A stretch of 38,269 nucleotides of DNA from Actinomycetes bacterium (lineage in GTDB: Bacteria; Actinomycetota; Actinomycetes; S36-B12; UBA5976), in contig BJFU01000007.1 in assembly GCA_014190035.1 (NCBI GenBank), positions 1 through 38,269 of the forward strand, in the 5' to 3' direction. The notes under the pieces were generated by a model, which worked only from the letters and a program-made list of their open reading frames with translations, ran no database searches and was not told where the DNA came from. A program made the translations under genes and the position numbers. How positions within the stretch are numbered: position 1 is the first letter of the stretch; each line of letters begins with the position of its first letter. Below, in pieces: positions 27,335 through 36,701 of the stretch.

Positions 27335-27427
27335 TAGCGGGGAAAACGATGAAACTTTTGTTTCAACATTTCTTATTGTAATTCATGACTAAATCAACAG
27401 TCACACTGGTATCAAGAGAGTTGGAAA

Positions 27428-27787
27428 TTAAACAGCTTTAGTCGTGATTTGGGTAATCATGCTCGAAATAATCGAAATCAAGATTGCACCAAAGAATGCA
27501 GACCAAAAGCCAGTAATTGTCATGTTCTCACTTATTCGATCTGTGATTAGCAACATTGCTGTATTTACTACTAATAATGAAAAGCCTAAAGACAAGAAAG
27601 CCAATGGCAAAGTAAGGATTTTTAGCAAAGTCCCTAATGTGGCATTAATCAAAGCTAAAACTAGGGCGATTACTAAATAGTTCTTTAACCCACCAGTTAC
27701 CTGAATGCCCGGAACAATCATGGTGGAAATCCACACGGCCACTGCCACAGCAACAATTTTTATTAGGAATCTCATTATGTTTTTCAT
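27428..27787 (-). CDS. Phage holin family 4-like (PF04020) small membrane protein
   Basis: VAVWISTMIVPGIQVTGGLKNYLVIALVLALINATLGTLLKILTLPLAFLSLGFSLLVVNTAMLLI, four-TM pattern. Confidence 0.85.
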   Translation of the reverse strand: MKNIMRFLIKIVAVAVAVWISTMIVPGIQVTGGLKNYLVIALVLALINATLGTLLKILTLPLAFLSLGFSLLVVNTAMLLITDRISENMTITGFWSAFFGAILISIISSMITQITTKAV

Positions 27788-27799
27788 TATGCCAGAGTT

Positions 27800-28285
27800 A
27801 TGCTTACAGATATGGACGCCAACGAATTAAAAGCAGCTATTTCAAAATATGTTGCCGCAACAAATGCTGTTGATGAAGCACTCTCGCAAGGAAGCGACCT
27901 AGATAAAAGAGCACCAGAAGGTTGGTCTGCTCGAATGGTCGTGCACCACTTAGCTGATTCTGAAACTAGTTCTTATTCAAGATTAAGAAGTTTATTGGGA
28001 GAAAAAACTCCACCAATATTAATGGGTTATAACGAAGGCAATTGGGCAATTACTCCTGCTCTTGGATATGAAACTTCTGACAGCAAAAATTCTTTAGCCG
28101 TATATAAAGCAGTAAGAGCATCTAGTGCAGATGTGTTAAATAGAATCTCAGTTTCTGATTTAGCAAAAGAAGGAATTCATTCTGAAAGAGGTAAATACAC
28201 CTTAGAAGATTGGTTAAGGATTTATTCCAAGCATCCTGTTGATCATGCTGATCAAATAGTTAAAGCATTTAAAGGTCTTGCATGA
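27800..28285 (+). CDS. DinB-like fold protein
   Basis: WSARMVVHHLADSETSSYSRLRSLL and HPVDHADQIVKAF (conserved His positions of the DinB superfamily). Confidence 0.75.
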   Translation: MLTDMDANELKAAISKYVAATNAVDEALSQGSDLDKRAPEGWSARMVVHHLADSETSSYSRLRSLLGEKTPPILMGYNEGNWAITPALGYETSDSKNSLAVYKAVRASSADVLNRISVSDLAKEGIHSERGKYTLEDWLRIYSKHPVDHADQIVKAFKGLA

Positions 28286-28518
28286 AAAAGATAAATGTTG
28301 ATCCTAAGGATTTAGAGCCTATTGAAACAGATGGAATAAATCTTTTATATATTGGAACTTTTTTATTTGCTTTAGCAACTTTTGGGATAATTTATCAACC
28401 AAATTGGATAGATGATCAAACTCAAAGTGTTTGGTTAAAAGTCACAATGATGGGAACAGTTTTGGGACTTATTGGATTACGAATTGTTAAGAGAAGAAGA
28501 AAAAGACTAGGTCTTTAG
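28282..28518 (+). CDS. Small membrane protein, DUF2530-like
   Basis: Two TM segments, C-terminal basic RIVKRRRKRLGL; ATGA overlap with the DinB-like gene. Confidence 0.55.
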   Translation: MKKINVDPKDLEPIETDGINLLYIGTFLFALATFGIIYQPNWIDDQTQSVWLKVTMMGTVLGLIGLRIVKRRRKRLGL

Positions 28519-29393
28519 TTTTCTTCGTCTGCTTCATCTAGTTCAGATTCATCAATAACATCTGATGCTAAATCTAAATCCTCTACTTCAGTGTCGTCAT
28601 CATCTTCTTCTTCAATTTCAGCAACTTCTACTTCCACAACTTCTTCATCACTTACTTCAGCGGTATCTAAATTGTTGTCATCAAAAACCATGCCACCAGT
28701 TGGAATTGAGTGCATATCCACAACTATTTCGCTATGACCACCACAACCATGATCAATAGAAACTACTTTGGCATCATCTGCTGCAAACTTGTTTGTACAA
28801 ACTCCAAAACTTTGTCCAAGGGATCCAGAAATTGCTACATAGAAACCACAAGTTACACATTTATCTGTAACAGCTTCCGCAATTGCAGCACGTGGTCCAC
28901 GATCGCCTTCGTACCAACGAATTGCAGTTTGATCTTTTCCAGGAACTGATAAAACTCTAAATCTTCCTAAACCAACTTCCCAACCTTCAGGAGTTAATTT
29001 CTCATCAAATAAATCATCAACACCTGTGTAACCAGGAACTAAACGAATGTCATCAGGGGCTGTTGGTAAAACATCTCCAATACCAATATCTCCTGGTTCA
29101 ACTCTTTGTTCCCAAGGAATCCAAGAAGAAGCAAGAATTGCACCATCTCCAGGTAATAAAAGAATTTCGCTCACTGTTACTTCACTTGATTGATCAACTA
29201 CAGCAAGAGTTACTGCCCAATTCCAACCAACATAAGCTTTATCAACACATTTGAATTTATGAGTTGCAACATTTTCGCCTTCAACTTCAAAACCTAAATA
29301 TTCGCCAACGCGTTGTTCAGTGATTTCTTCAACTAAAAATTTGCGAGCAACATCCTTGGCATTGCTTAGTTTTGTTTCTAATGCATTAGCCAT
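28515..29393 (-). CDS. DUF3027-family protein with acidic C-terminal tail
   Basis: VDKAYVGWNWAVTLAVVDQSSEVTVSEILLLPGDGAILASSWIPWEQRVEPGDIGIGDVLP, typical DUF3027 core; CVTCGFYVAISGSLGQSFGVCTNKF cysteine motif. Confidence 0.88.
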   Translation of the reverse strand: MANALETKLSNAKDVARKFLVEEITEQRVGEYLGFEVEGENVATHKFKCVDKAYVGWNWAVTLAVVDQSSEVTVSEILLLPGDGAILASSWIPWEQRVEPGDIGIGDVLPTAPDDIRLVPGYTGVDDLFDEKLTPEGWEVGLGRFRVLSVPGKDQTAIRWYEGDRGPRAAIAEAVTDKCVTCGFYVAISGSLGQSFGVCTNKFAADDAKVVSIDHGCGGHSEIVVDMHSIPTGGMVFDDNNLDTAEVSDEEVVEVEVAEIEEEDDDDTEVEDLDLASDVIDESELDEADEEN

Positions 29394-29412
29394 TTATTTT
29401 TTGGCTTTCTTG

Positions 29413-29799
29413 TTAAGCGTCGAGGTCGTTAGCAACTGCTCTTAATACAGCAGCAATTTTTGTGGCAGATGAATCATCTGGGTAACGTCCACGACGTAAT
29501 TGATTTGAAACACCATCAAGTAATTTGATGACATCTTCCAAAGTTGCAGCCATATCGTCTGGATCTTTGCGACCAGCTTTTGTCAAACTTGGAGGAGCTT
29601 CTAATATTTTTACTTGCAAAGCTTGTGTGCCACGACGACCTTCGGCAACACCGAATTCAACTCTTGCGCCAGGTTTTGGAATAACTCCATCAGGCAATGC
29701 TGTTACGTGAACGAAAACATCTTCGCCTTCGTCAGTTTCTAGAAAACCGAAACCTTTTTCCACGTCGTACCATTTAACTTTTCCTGTTGGCACGAGCAC
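29413..29799 (-). CDS. Cold-shock-domain protein with C-terminal extension (GTG start)
   Basis: GKVKWYDVEKGFGFLETDEGEDVFVHVTALPDG. Confidence 0.92.
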   Translation of the reverse strand: MLVPTGKVKWYDVEKGFGFLETDEGEDVFVHVTALPDGVIPKPGARVEFGVAEGRRGTQALQVKILEAPPSLTKAGRKDPDDMAATLEDVIKLLDGVSNQLRRGRYPDDSSATKIAAVLRAVANDLDA

Positions 29800-29829
29800 T
29801 CACCCCATAAGTTATATAAGTAGTAATTT

Positions 29830-29850
29830 TTACGACTGTTTTAGTCGTAA
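29830..29850. promoter_or_regulatory. Inverted repeat upstream of the cold-shock gene
   Basis: TTACGACT-GTTTT-AGTCGTAA, perfect 8-bp arms, upstream of a TATAAC-like -10. Confidence 0.55.
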
Positions 29851-29958
29851 CCTCTAGGGTAGCGAATCCTGTTTTGCCCCGCCTACCCCGCGTATACACC
29901 AATGCTGGACTTGGGCTGACCAAAAGCCCACCTGCTCAACTTCGGTAAACTTGTCCGG

Positions 29959-32217
29959 ATGTCTCCAAAAACTGCTGCTCAGCCAAAAACGGGCAAAGCA
30001 AAACCTGAGAAAAATTCTTCATCTGCCCCAGCGCTAGATCCTGGGACTTTGGTGGATGCACTTCGCCTAAGAGACGATCACTCCATGCGTTTGATGTTGA
30101 TTCAACGCCCAGATTTAGTTCATCCTGTTCCAACCGACATGGCAAAGCTTGCAGCTCGAGCTGCTACAAATTCTTCTGTAACACGAGTGCTAGATCGATT
30201 AGATGCGTGGACTGTTGGAGTTGCTGAAGTTATTTCTGTATTAGCAGAACCATTTACTAAAAAAGATTTAGAAAATGTACTAAATAATAATGACAAAATT
30301 GATGTTGCTTTAGAAAAACTTCGCTTGCTCGCAATTATTTGGGGCACAAATGAAGGCATGAGATTTGTGCCTGTCCTAAAAGAAGTAGTTGCACCACATC
30401 CTGCAGGATTTGGGCCATGCTTTTTACACGAAAGACCAGACTTAGCAGCAATTGCAAAGTTTGAAAGAATTCAAGAAATTGTAAGTAAAGGTCCTAAAGG
30501 AACTGAAGAAGTATTAAACGAATTACTTTGGGGTCCTCCAGTAATTACTTTGTCAAAACTTAATCGTGATGCAGGAATTACTAGTGCTAAAAATGGTCAT
30601 GAATATTTAATGGCTCATGGAGTCTTAGTTGCAACTGCTCGCGATGCGTTAACTTTGCCGCGCGAAATTGCTTTAGTGATGAGAACTCCAAGTTATTTAC
30701 CAGATGATTTGTCAAACAATAAAGATATTAAAACTAAAGCTCAAAGAGATCCAATTCAAGTAGATCGAGCAGCAGGTGCTGCAGGATTGCAATTTGTGCA
30801 ACTAGTTGAAGAGTTACTTGATAATTGGGGTGAGACTCCTCCCGCAGTTTTAAGAAACGGTGGATTAGCTCAAAGAGATTTAACAATTGCCGCAAAGATT
30901 TGTAATGAAGATGAAAATATTGCATCTCTTCTTTCTGAAATTGCATTCTCTGCAGGTTTACTTGCAGCAGGAGATGACAAAGAACAAGTTTGGTTACCAA
31001 CACCAGCATTTGATGTCTGGCGCACAAAGAGTGTGGAAGAGCGTTGGGCAATTTTGGCTGAAGCTTGGTTAACAACCACAAGAGTTGCATCTTTAGTTGG
31101 CAAAGTTGGCGAAATAAGAGTTAATGCTCTATCTCCTGAAGTTGATAAAGCACTTGCCCCAGAAATTAGATCTTTAGTACTAGATGCCATGGCAGCAATT
31201 GAACCAGGTTTTGAACCAGATCAAGATGCAATTGTTGAATATGTAACTTGGTTAAGACCAAGAAAAAATAAAGAAGAAATTGAAACTTTAGTTAAAGCAA
31301 CATTGGGTGAAGCAAACACAATTGGTATTCGCGGTTTAGGAGTTTTAGCAACAACAGGAAGAGCTTTAGGTGAAATGCGTTACACAATGCCATCTCCTGA
31401 AGCAAGAACTGCTGCAGCCAGAGCTGCGGTTGCTGATCCAAAAGGTTACGCAGTTAAACCAGATCCAATGTTGGTTTCTGCAATTGCGCCACTTTTGCCA
31501 GATGCAATTGCCACATTTGTTTTGCAAGCTGATTTAACGGCAGTAATTCCAGGACCTCCTGCTGCTGAAGTGGCATCTGAATTAAGACACATGGCTTATC
31601 AAGAATCTCGTGGTGCAGCACAAGTATTTAGATTTACTGAAACTTCTTTACAACGAGCAATGGAACGTGGATACACAGCAGAAAGGATTCTTGAATTCTT
31701 AAATAAATACACCACAACTTCAGTTCCTCAACCATTGGAATATTTAATTAATGATTTGGTAAGAAAACTTGGTGACATTAAACAAATTGATGAACCAATT
31801 GATGATGCAATTCCTGCACCTAATGAAAGAAGATCTCCTGCCCGAGTTAGACCTCGTCCAGCACCAGAAGGTGCTCCACCAGATGCAGCTCTTCTTGATG
31901 CAGCAATTAAAGCTTTAAGAGCAGGCGAGGATCCAAAAGCAAAACCGGTTACTCCTGCTGCTGCTCCAAATAAAACTCCAGCAAGTGAAATTGCTGAATT
32001 ATTCAGAGAAGTTGTCGACAAAGTAATTTCAGGCAGCAAACCTAGTGAAATGTGCATTACACTTACCTACGTTGATACTCATGGAATGAGTTCAAATCGA
32101 ATTGTTGAACCGATTCGTTTTGAAGGTGGATTGTTAACAGGCTTTGATTTAACCGAATCAAGAATTCGTGACTATGCAATTTCTCGCATAGCAGGAGCAG
32201 AAAAGGGCAAAAAATAA
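29959..32217 (+). CDS. Helicase-associated (Helicase_C_3-like) protein, conserved partner of XPB in actinobacteria
   Basis: 752 aa, DALRLRDDHSMRLMLIQRPDLVHPVPTDMAKLAARAAT...; directly upstream of XPB with 0-nt spacing. Confidence 0.8.
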   Translation: MSPKTAAQPKTGKAKPEKNSSSAPALDPGTLVDALRLRDDHSMRLMLIQRPDLVHPVPTDMAKLAARAATNSSVTRVLDRLDAWTVGVAEVISVLAEPFTKKDLENVLNNNDKIDVALEKLRLLAIIWGTNEGMRFVPVLKEVVAPHPAGFGPCFLHERPDLAAIAKFERIQEIVSKGPKGTEEVLNELLWGPPVITLSKLNRDAGITSAKNGHEYLMAHGVLVATARDALTLPREIALVMRTPSYLPDDLSNNKDIKTKAQRDPIQVDRAAGAAGLQFVQLVEELLDNWGETPPAVLRNGGLAQRDLTIAAKICNEDENIASLLSEIAFSAGLLAAGDDKEQVWLPTPAFDVWRTKSVEERWAILAEAWLTTTRVASLVGKVGEIRVNALSPEVDKALAPEIRSLVLDAMAAIEPGFEPDQDAIVEYVTWLRPRKNKEEIETLVKATLGEANTIGIRGLGVLATTGRALGEMRYTMPSPEARTAAARAAVADPKGYAVKPDPMLVSAIAPLLPDAIATFVLQADLTAVIPGPPAAEVASELRHMAYQESRGAAQVFRFTETSLQRAMERGYTAERILEFLNKYTTTSVPQPLEYLINDLVRKLGDIKQIDEPIDDAIPAPNERRSPARVRPRPAPEGAPPDAALLDAAIKALRAGEDPKAKPVTPAAAPNKTPASEIAELFREVVDKVISGSKPSEMCITLTYVDTHGMSSNRIVEPIRFEGGLLTGFDLTESRIRDYAISRIAGAEKGKK

Positions 32218-33879
32218 ATGACCGATGGTCCATTAATTGTCCAAAGCGATAAAACACTTCTTTTAGAAATCGATCACGCTTTATCTGCTGAAGCAAGAAG
32301 GGCTATTGCTCCTTTTGCTGAATTAGAAAGATCTCCAGAACATGTTCACACTTATCGAATTACCCCCCTTGGTTTATGGAATGCCAGGGCTGCTGGATTA
32401 GATGCAGAAAGTGTGGTTGACACACTTCTTAAATATTCCCGTTATGCAGTACCTCATGGATTACTTGTTGATGTTGCCGAACTTATGGATCGCTACGGTC
32501 GCTTAAGTTTAAATAAAGATCCAGTTCACGGACTAATTTTACATTGCGAAGATCTTCCTGTTTTAGAAGAAATTCTTCGCAGCAAAAGAATTCAACCTTT
32601 AGTTGGTCAAAGAATTGACGACCAAAATATTGTGGTTCATCCATCTGAACGCGGACAATTAAAGCAACAATTATTAAAACTTGGTTGGCCGGCAGAAGAT
32701 TATGCAGGTTATGTTGATGGCGATGCTCATGCAATTGAATTAGTTCAAAAAGGTTGGGAATTGCGTGGCTACCAACAAATAGCTTCTGAATCATTTGTGC
32801 ACGGTGGATCTGGAGTTGTGGTTCTTCCTTGCGGTGCTGGAAAAACAATTGTTGGGGCAAGTGCCATGGCAACACTTTCCACAACAACATTAATTTTGGT
32901 AACTAACACTGTGTCTGCTCGTCAATGGAGATCAGAGTTATTAAAAAGAACTACTTTGACTGAAGATGAGATCGGTGAATATTCCGGTTCCAAGAAAGAA
33001 ATTCGTCCCGTAACAATTGCTACTTATCAAGTTTTAACCACAAAAAGAAATGGTGTTTATGCACATCTTGAACTTTTTGATGCAAAAAATTGGGGATTGA
33101 TTATTTATGATGAAGTTCATTTGCTTCCAGCGCCAGTATTTAGATTTACCGCTGACATTCAATCTCGTCGTCGCTTAGGTTTAACAGCAACTTTGGTTCG
33201 CGAAGATGGACGAGAAGATGATGTGTTTTCACTAATTGGTCCAAAAAGATTTGATGCTCCATGGAAAGACATGGCTGACCAAGGTTGGATTGCACCGGCA
33301 GATTGCGTGGAAGTAAGAGTAACTCTTCCAGAACACGAACGATTAACTTATGCCACAGCAGAAAGAGAAGATAAATATCGCTTAGCTTCAACTACGTTAT
33401 CTAAAAATAATGTTGTCGAAACATTAGTTGCAAGACACAGTGATGATCGAGTTCTAGTAATTGGTCAATATTTAGATCAATTAGCAGAACTAGGACAACA
33501 TTTAGGAGCTCCGGTAGTTGATGGTTCAACCCCAATTAAAGAACGTGAAAAACTATTTGAAGCTTTTCGTTCTGGAGATTTAAAAGTATTAGTTGTAAGT
33601 AAAGTTGCAAACTTCTCAATTGATTTACCAGAAGCTGGAGTTGCCATTCAAGTTTCTGGATCTTTTGGTTCCAGACAAGAAGAAGCACAAAGATTAGGAC
33701 GAGTCTTAAGACCAAAAGCTGATGGAAGAACCGCACGTTTTTATGCCGTTGTAGCAAGAGATACCGTCGACGCTGATTTTGCTGCACATCGCCAAAGGTT
33801 CTTGGCGGAACAAGGTTATGCCTACCGCATCATCGACGCTGATGATGTTTTGTCGGGCAATGATCCAAAACCTAATTAA
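32218..33879 (+). CDS. DNA repair helicase XPB (Ssl2/RAD25-like)
   Basis: VVLPCGAGKTIVGASAM; IYDEVHLLPAPVFR; RLGLTATLVREDGREDDVFSLIGPKRFDAPWKDM; SGSFGSRQEEAQRLGRVLRPK. Confidence 0.95.
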   Translation: MTDGPLIVQSDKTLLLEIDHALSAEARRAIAPFAELERSPEHVHTYRITPLGLWNARAAGLDAESVVDTLLKYSRYAVPHGLLVDVAELMDRYGRLSLNKDPVHGLILHCEDLPVLEEILRSKRIQPLVGQRIDDQNIVVHPSERGQLKQQLLKLGWPAEDYAGYVDGDAHAIELVQKGWELRGYQQIASESFVHGGSGVVVLPCGAGKTIVGASAMATLSTTTLILVTNTVSARQWRSELLKRTTLTEDEIGEYSGSKKEIRPVTIATYQVLTTKRNGVYAHLELFDAKNWGLIIYDEVHLLPAPVFRFTADIQSRRRLGLTATLVREDGREDDVFSLIGPKRFDAPWKDMADQGWIAPADCVEVRVTLPEHERLTYATAEREDKYRLASTTLSKNNVVETLVARHSDDRVLVIGQYLDQLAELGQHLGAPVVDGSTPIKEREKLFEAFRSGDLKVLVVSKVANFSIDLPEAGVAIQVSGSFGSRQEEAQRLGRVLRPKADGRTARFYAVVARDTVDADFAAHRQRFLAEQGYAYRIIDADDVLSGNDPKPN

Positions 33880-33959
33880 AAATTAGTGTTTTCACAATAT
33901 TCATTGAAGCAAACCTCATCAAACTAATTTACGAATTAATCATTGATTAGAATCGACTC

Positions 33960-36698
33960 ATGACTTTAAATGGTGGACAGGATTCAGATGCGCTGATGCG
34001 CTCTGAGATTCACCAATTAGGAGTGCTGCTTGGTCACTCATTGACCAGACAAGAAGGACCACAGCTTTTTGAGCTTGTGGAAAAAATCAGAACTCTATCC
34101 AAAGACAAACCAAACGAAGTTGCTCAATTACTTGCTCATATCGATTTAGATTCTGCTATCAAACTTGCTCGAGCATTTAGTGTTTATTTCCATTTAGCAA
34201 ACATCACCGAACAGTTCTTTAGATCTCAAGATCGTGCTAAAGAAAGAACTTTAAATGGAACATGGTTAGCCCAAGTTGCCTCAAAAATTAAAGCTGCTGG
34301 AATTAAACAAGAAACAATTGAGGAAGCTTTTCAAAACCTTCATGTTAGACCAGTTTTTACCGCACATCCAACTGAAGCCTCTCGAAGAAGTGTGTTAGTA
34401 AAACTAAAAAGAATTGCTGAATTGTTAAATGAAAAATACTCAAATTCATCTCTCACAACCGTCACTGATGATCAATTCTCCGAAATAATTGATCTTTTAT
34501 GGCAAACAGATGAACTTAGATTAGAAAGACCAGAAGTTCTTGATGAAGCACGAAATGCTATGAACTATTTAGATGATGCTGCCACTGGAGCATTACCTGA
34601 AGTGTTGCAAGAATTAAATCGCATTGCTCATGAATTAGGTGTTGGTGAAAAACTCAAACCAACTGATACTCCTTTGACTTTTGGTTCATGGATTGGTGGA
34701 GATAGAGATGGCAATCCATTTGTAACTCCTGAAGTAACAACTAATGTGTTAACACTTCAAAGAGGACATGCCATTAGAGATTTGCAATCTATTTTGAAGC
34801 ATTTAGCAGAAGATTTATCAATCTCTGATCGAATCTCACCTGCTGATGATCAACTTTGGGAATCTGTAGAAAAAGATATGACAGTTCTAAAGGAATTAGA
34901 TTCCCGCATGAAAAGAATTAATGCTGAAGAACCGTATCGATTAAAACTTTCAGCAATAAGTCATAGATTAGAAAAAACCAGAATTCGCTTTGCTACCAAA
35001 TCAGCACATGTAGCAGGAGTTGATTATGCAAGTGAAAAAGAATTTCTTGATGATTTCAATGAGCTATTTATCGCTCTAAATAATGATCGAAGTGAATTAA
35101 TTGCCCAAGGAGTATTAGGAAAAGCACTTCGAACTGCCTCAGCCATTGGTTTACAACTTGCCAAACTTGACGTGAGAGAACATTCCGATAAGCACCATGA
35201 CGCATTAGCTCCACTTTTTGACAATGCCAAGTTACTAACCAAGCCTTATCTTGAGTTAACAAAACCTGAGAGATTTACAGTCCTTGCTCAACAATTAGAG
35301 GCTTCTAAACCGCTTTCTTCACCAAGTGTTTTAACCGAGGAAGAAACAAAAAGAACCTATGGAACTTTTGGGGCCATAAACCAAGCATTGTTGCAATATG
35401 GCGATGACGTAATTGATACCTACATTATTTCAATGACTAAAGGTCCAGAAGATCTTTTAGCTGCAGTTATCTTAGCTAAAGAAAATGGATTAGTTGACCT
35501 TCCTGCCAGAGTTGCCAAAGTTAACTTTGTACCACTATTAGAAACTGTTGATGAATTAAGAAATGCTGGCGAAATTCTAGAAACTCTTCTTTCTGCCCCC
35601 TCTTATCGCGTTCTAGTTTCATTGCGTGACAACGTGCAAGAAGTAATGCTTGGTTATTCAGATTCAAATAAAGATGCAGGAATAACTACAAGTCAATGGG
35701 AAATCCAATTAGCACAGAGAAAACTTCGTGACGTTGCCCAAAAACATGGTGTACGTCTAAGACTTTTCCACGGTCGAGGTGGAACTGTCGGTCGAGGTGG
35801 TGGCCCAACTTATGACGCCATCATGGCAATGCCGTGGGGTGTTGTTGACGGTGAAATGAAATTAACTGAACAAGGCGAAGTAATCAGTGATAAATACTTA
35901 CTTCCTCAACTTGCCAGAGAAAATCTTGAATTATTAGTTGCTGCAACCTTGGAAGCAACCTTGCTTCATGCTGCTGCTCGAGTAAATCAAAAAGATCTTG
36001 ATGAGTGGGATCAAGTAATGAATAAAGTAAGTCTTTCTGCGCAAGAAAAATACAACTCTTTAACAAAAGATCCTGATCTGGCTAATTATTTTGCTCTTTC
36101 TACCCCAGTTGAACAACTCGCTGATTTACATCTTGGTTCTCGACCTGCCAAGAGACAAACCAATGCAGGCCTTGAATCACTTCGCGCTATTCCTTGGGTT
36201 TTTGGTTGGACTCAATCAAGACAAATTATTCCTGGTTGGTTTGGAGTTGGATCTGGAATTAAAGCAGCTAGAGCTGCAGGACATGAAGATTCTCTCAAAC
36301 GAATGGCGAAAAATTGGGCCTTCTTTAAAAACTTCATCAGTAACGTTGAAATGACTGTGGCAAAAGCAGATATGAAAATTGCTCAACACTATGTAACTGA
36401 ATTAGTACCACCAGAATTGCACCATATGTTTGAAAAAGTAAAAGCAGAATATGAAGAAACCAAGAGTCAAATCCTCTGGCTTACTGGAGAAAAAGAAATA
36501 CTAGAAAATCAACAATCTCTAAAGAAGACTCTCCAGATTAGAGATACTTACCTATTGCCTTTGCAATACCTTCAAGTTTCACTTTTGAAGAAGGTAAGAG
36601 AATTAAATCAAAATCCTGAAGAAAGTGATCCTTTGTTAAGAAGGACTTTGCTATTAACCATCAACGGAATTGCGACTGGGTTAAGAAATACCGGTTGA
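33960..36698 (+). CDS. ppc: Phosphoenolpyruvate carboxylase
   Basis: VFTAHPTEASRRSVL; GSWIGGDRDGNPFVTPEVT; VMLGYSDSNKDAGITTSQW; LFHGRGGTVGRGGGPTYDAIMAMP; C-terminal GIATGLRNTG. Confidence 0.98.
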   Translation: MTLNGGQDSDALMRSEIHQLGVLLGHSLTRQEGPQLFELVEKIRTLSKDKPNEVAQLLAHIDLDSAIKLARAFSVYFHLANITEQFFRSQDRAKERTLNGTWLAQVASKIKAAGIKQETIEEAFQNLHVRPVFTAHPTEASRRSVLVKLKRIAELLNEKYSNSSLTTVTDDQFSEIIDLLWQTDELRLERPEVLDEARNAMNYLDDAATGALPEVLQELNRIAHELGVGEKLKPTDTPLTFGSWIGGDRDGNPFVTPEVTTNVLTLQRGHAIRDLQSILKHLAEDLSISDRISPADDQLWESVEKDMTVLKELDSRMKRINAEEPYRLKLSAISHRLEKTRIRFATKSAHVAGVDYASEKEFLDDFNELFIALNNDRSELIAQGVLGKALRTASAIGLQLAKLDVREHSDKHHDALAPLFDNAKLLTKPYLELTKPERFTVLAQQLEASKPLSSPSVLTEEETKRTYGTFGAINQALLQYGDDVIDTYIISMTKGPEDLLAAVILAKENGLVDLPARVAKVNFVPLLETVDELRNAGEILETLLSAPSYRVLVSLRDNVQEVMLGYSDSNKDAGITTSQWEIQLAQRKLRDVAQKHGVRLRLFHGRGGTVGRGGGPTYDAIMAMPWGVVDGEMKLTEQGEVISDKYLLPQLARENLELLVAATLEATLLHAAARVNQKDLDEWDQVMNKVSLSAQEKYNSLTKDPDLANYFALSTPVEQLADLHLGSRPAKRQTNAGLESLRAIPWVFGWTQSRQIIPGWFGVGSGIKAARAAGHEDSLKRMAKNWAFFKNFISNVEMTVAKADMKIAQHYVTELVPPELHHMFEKVKAEYEETKSQILWLTGEKEILENQQSLKKTLQIRDTYLLPLQYLQVSLLKKVRELNQNPEESDPLLRRTLLLTINGIATGLRNTG

Positions 36699-36701
36699 TT
36701 C

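Noticed and set aside
27428-27787. Holin-like protein as evidence of a prophage
   Set aside because: PF04020-type proteins are common chromosomal membrane proteins; no other phage genes nearby.
33872-33886. CTAATT-AAA-AATTAG at the XPB stop codon as a terminator
   Set aside because: All-AT short stem with only a weak TGTTTT tail; too unstable to call.
33937-33949. TAATCA-T-TGATTA palindrome before ppc
   Set aside because: Short and AT-rich; expected by chance at this base composition. Noted only as a weak candidate operator.
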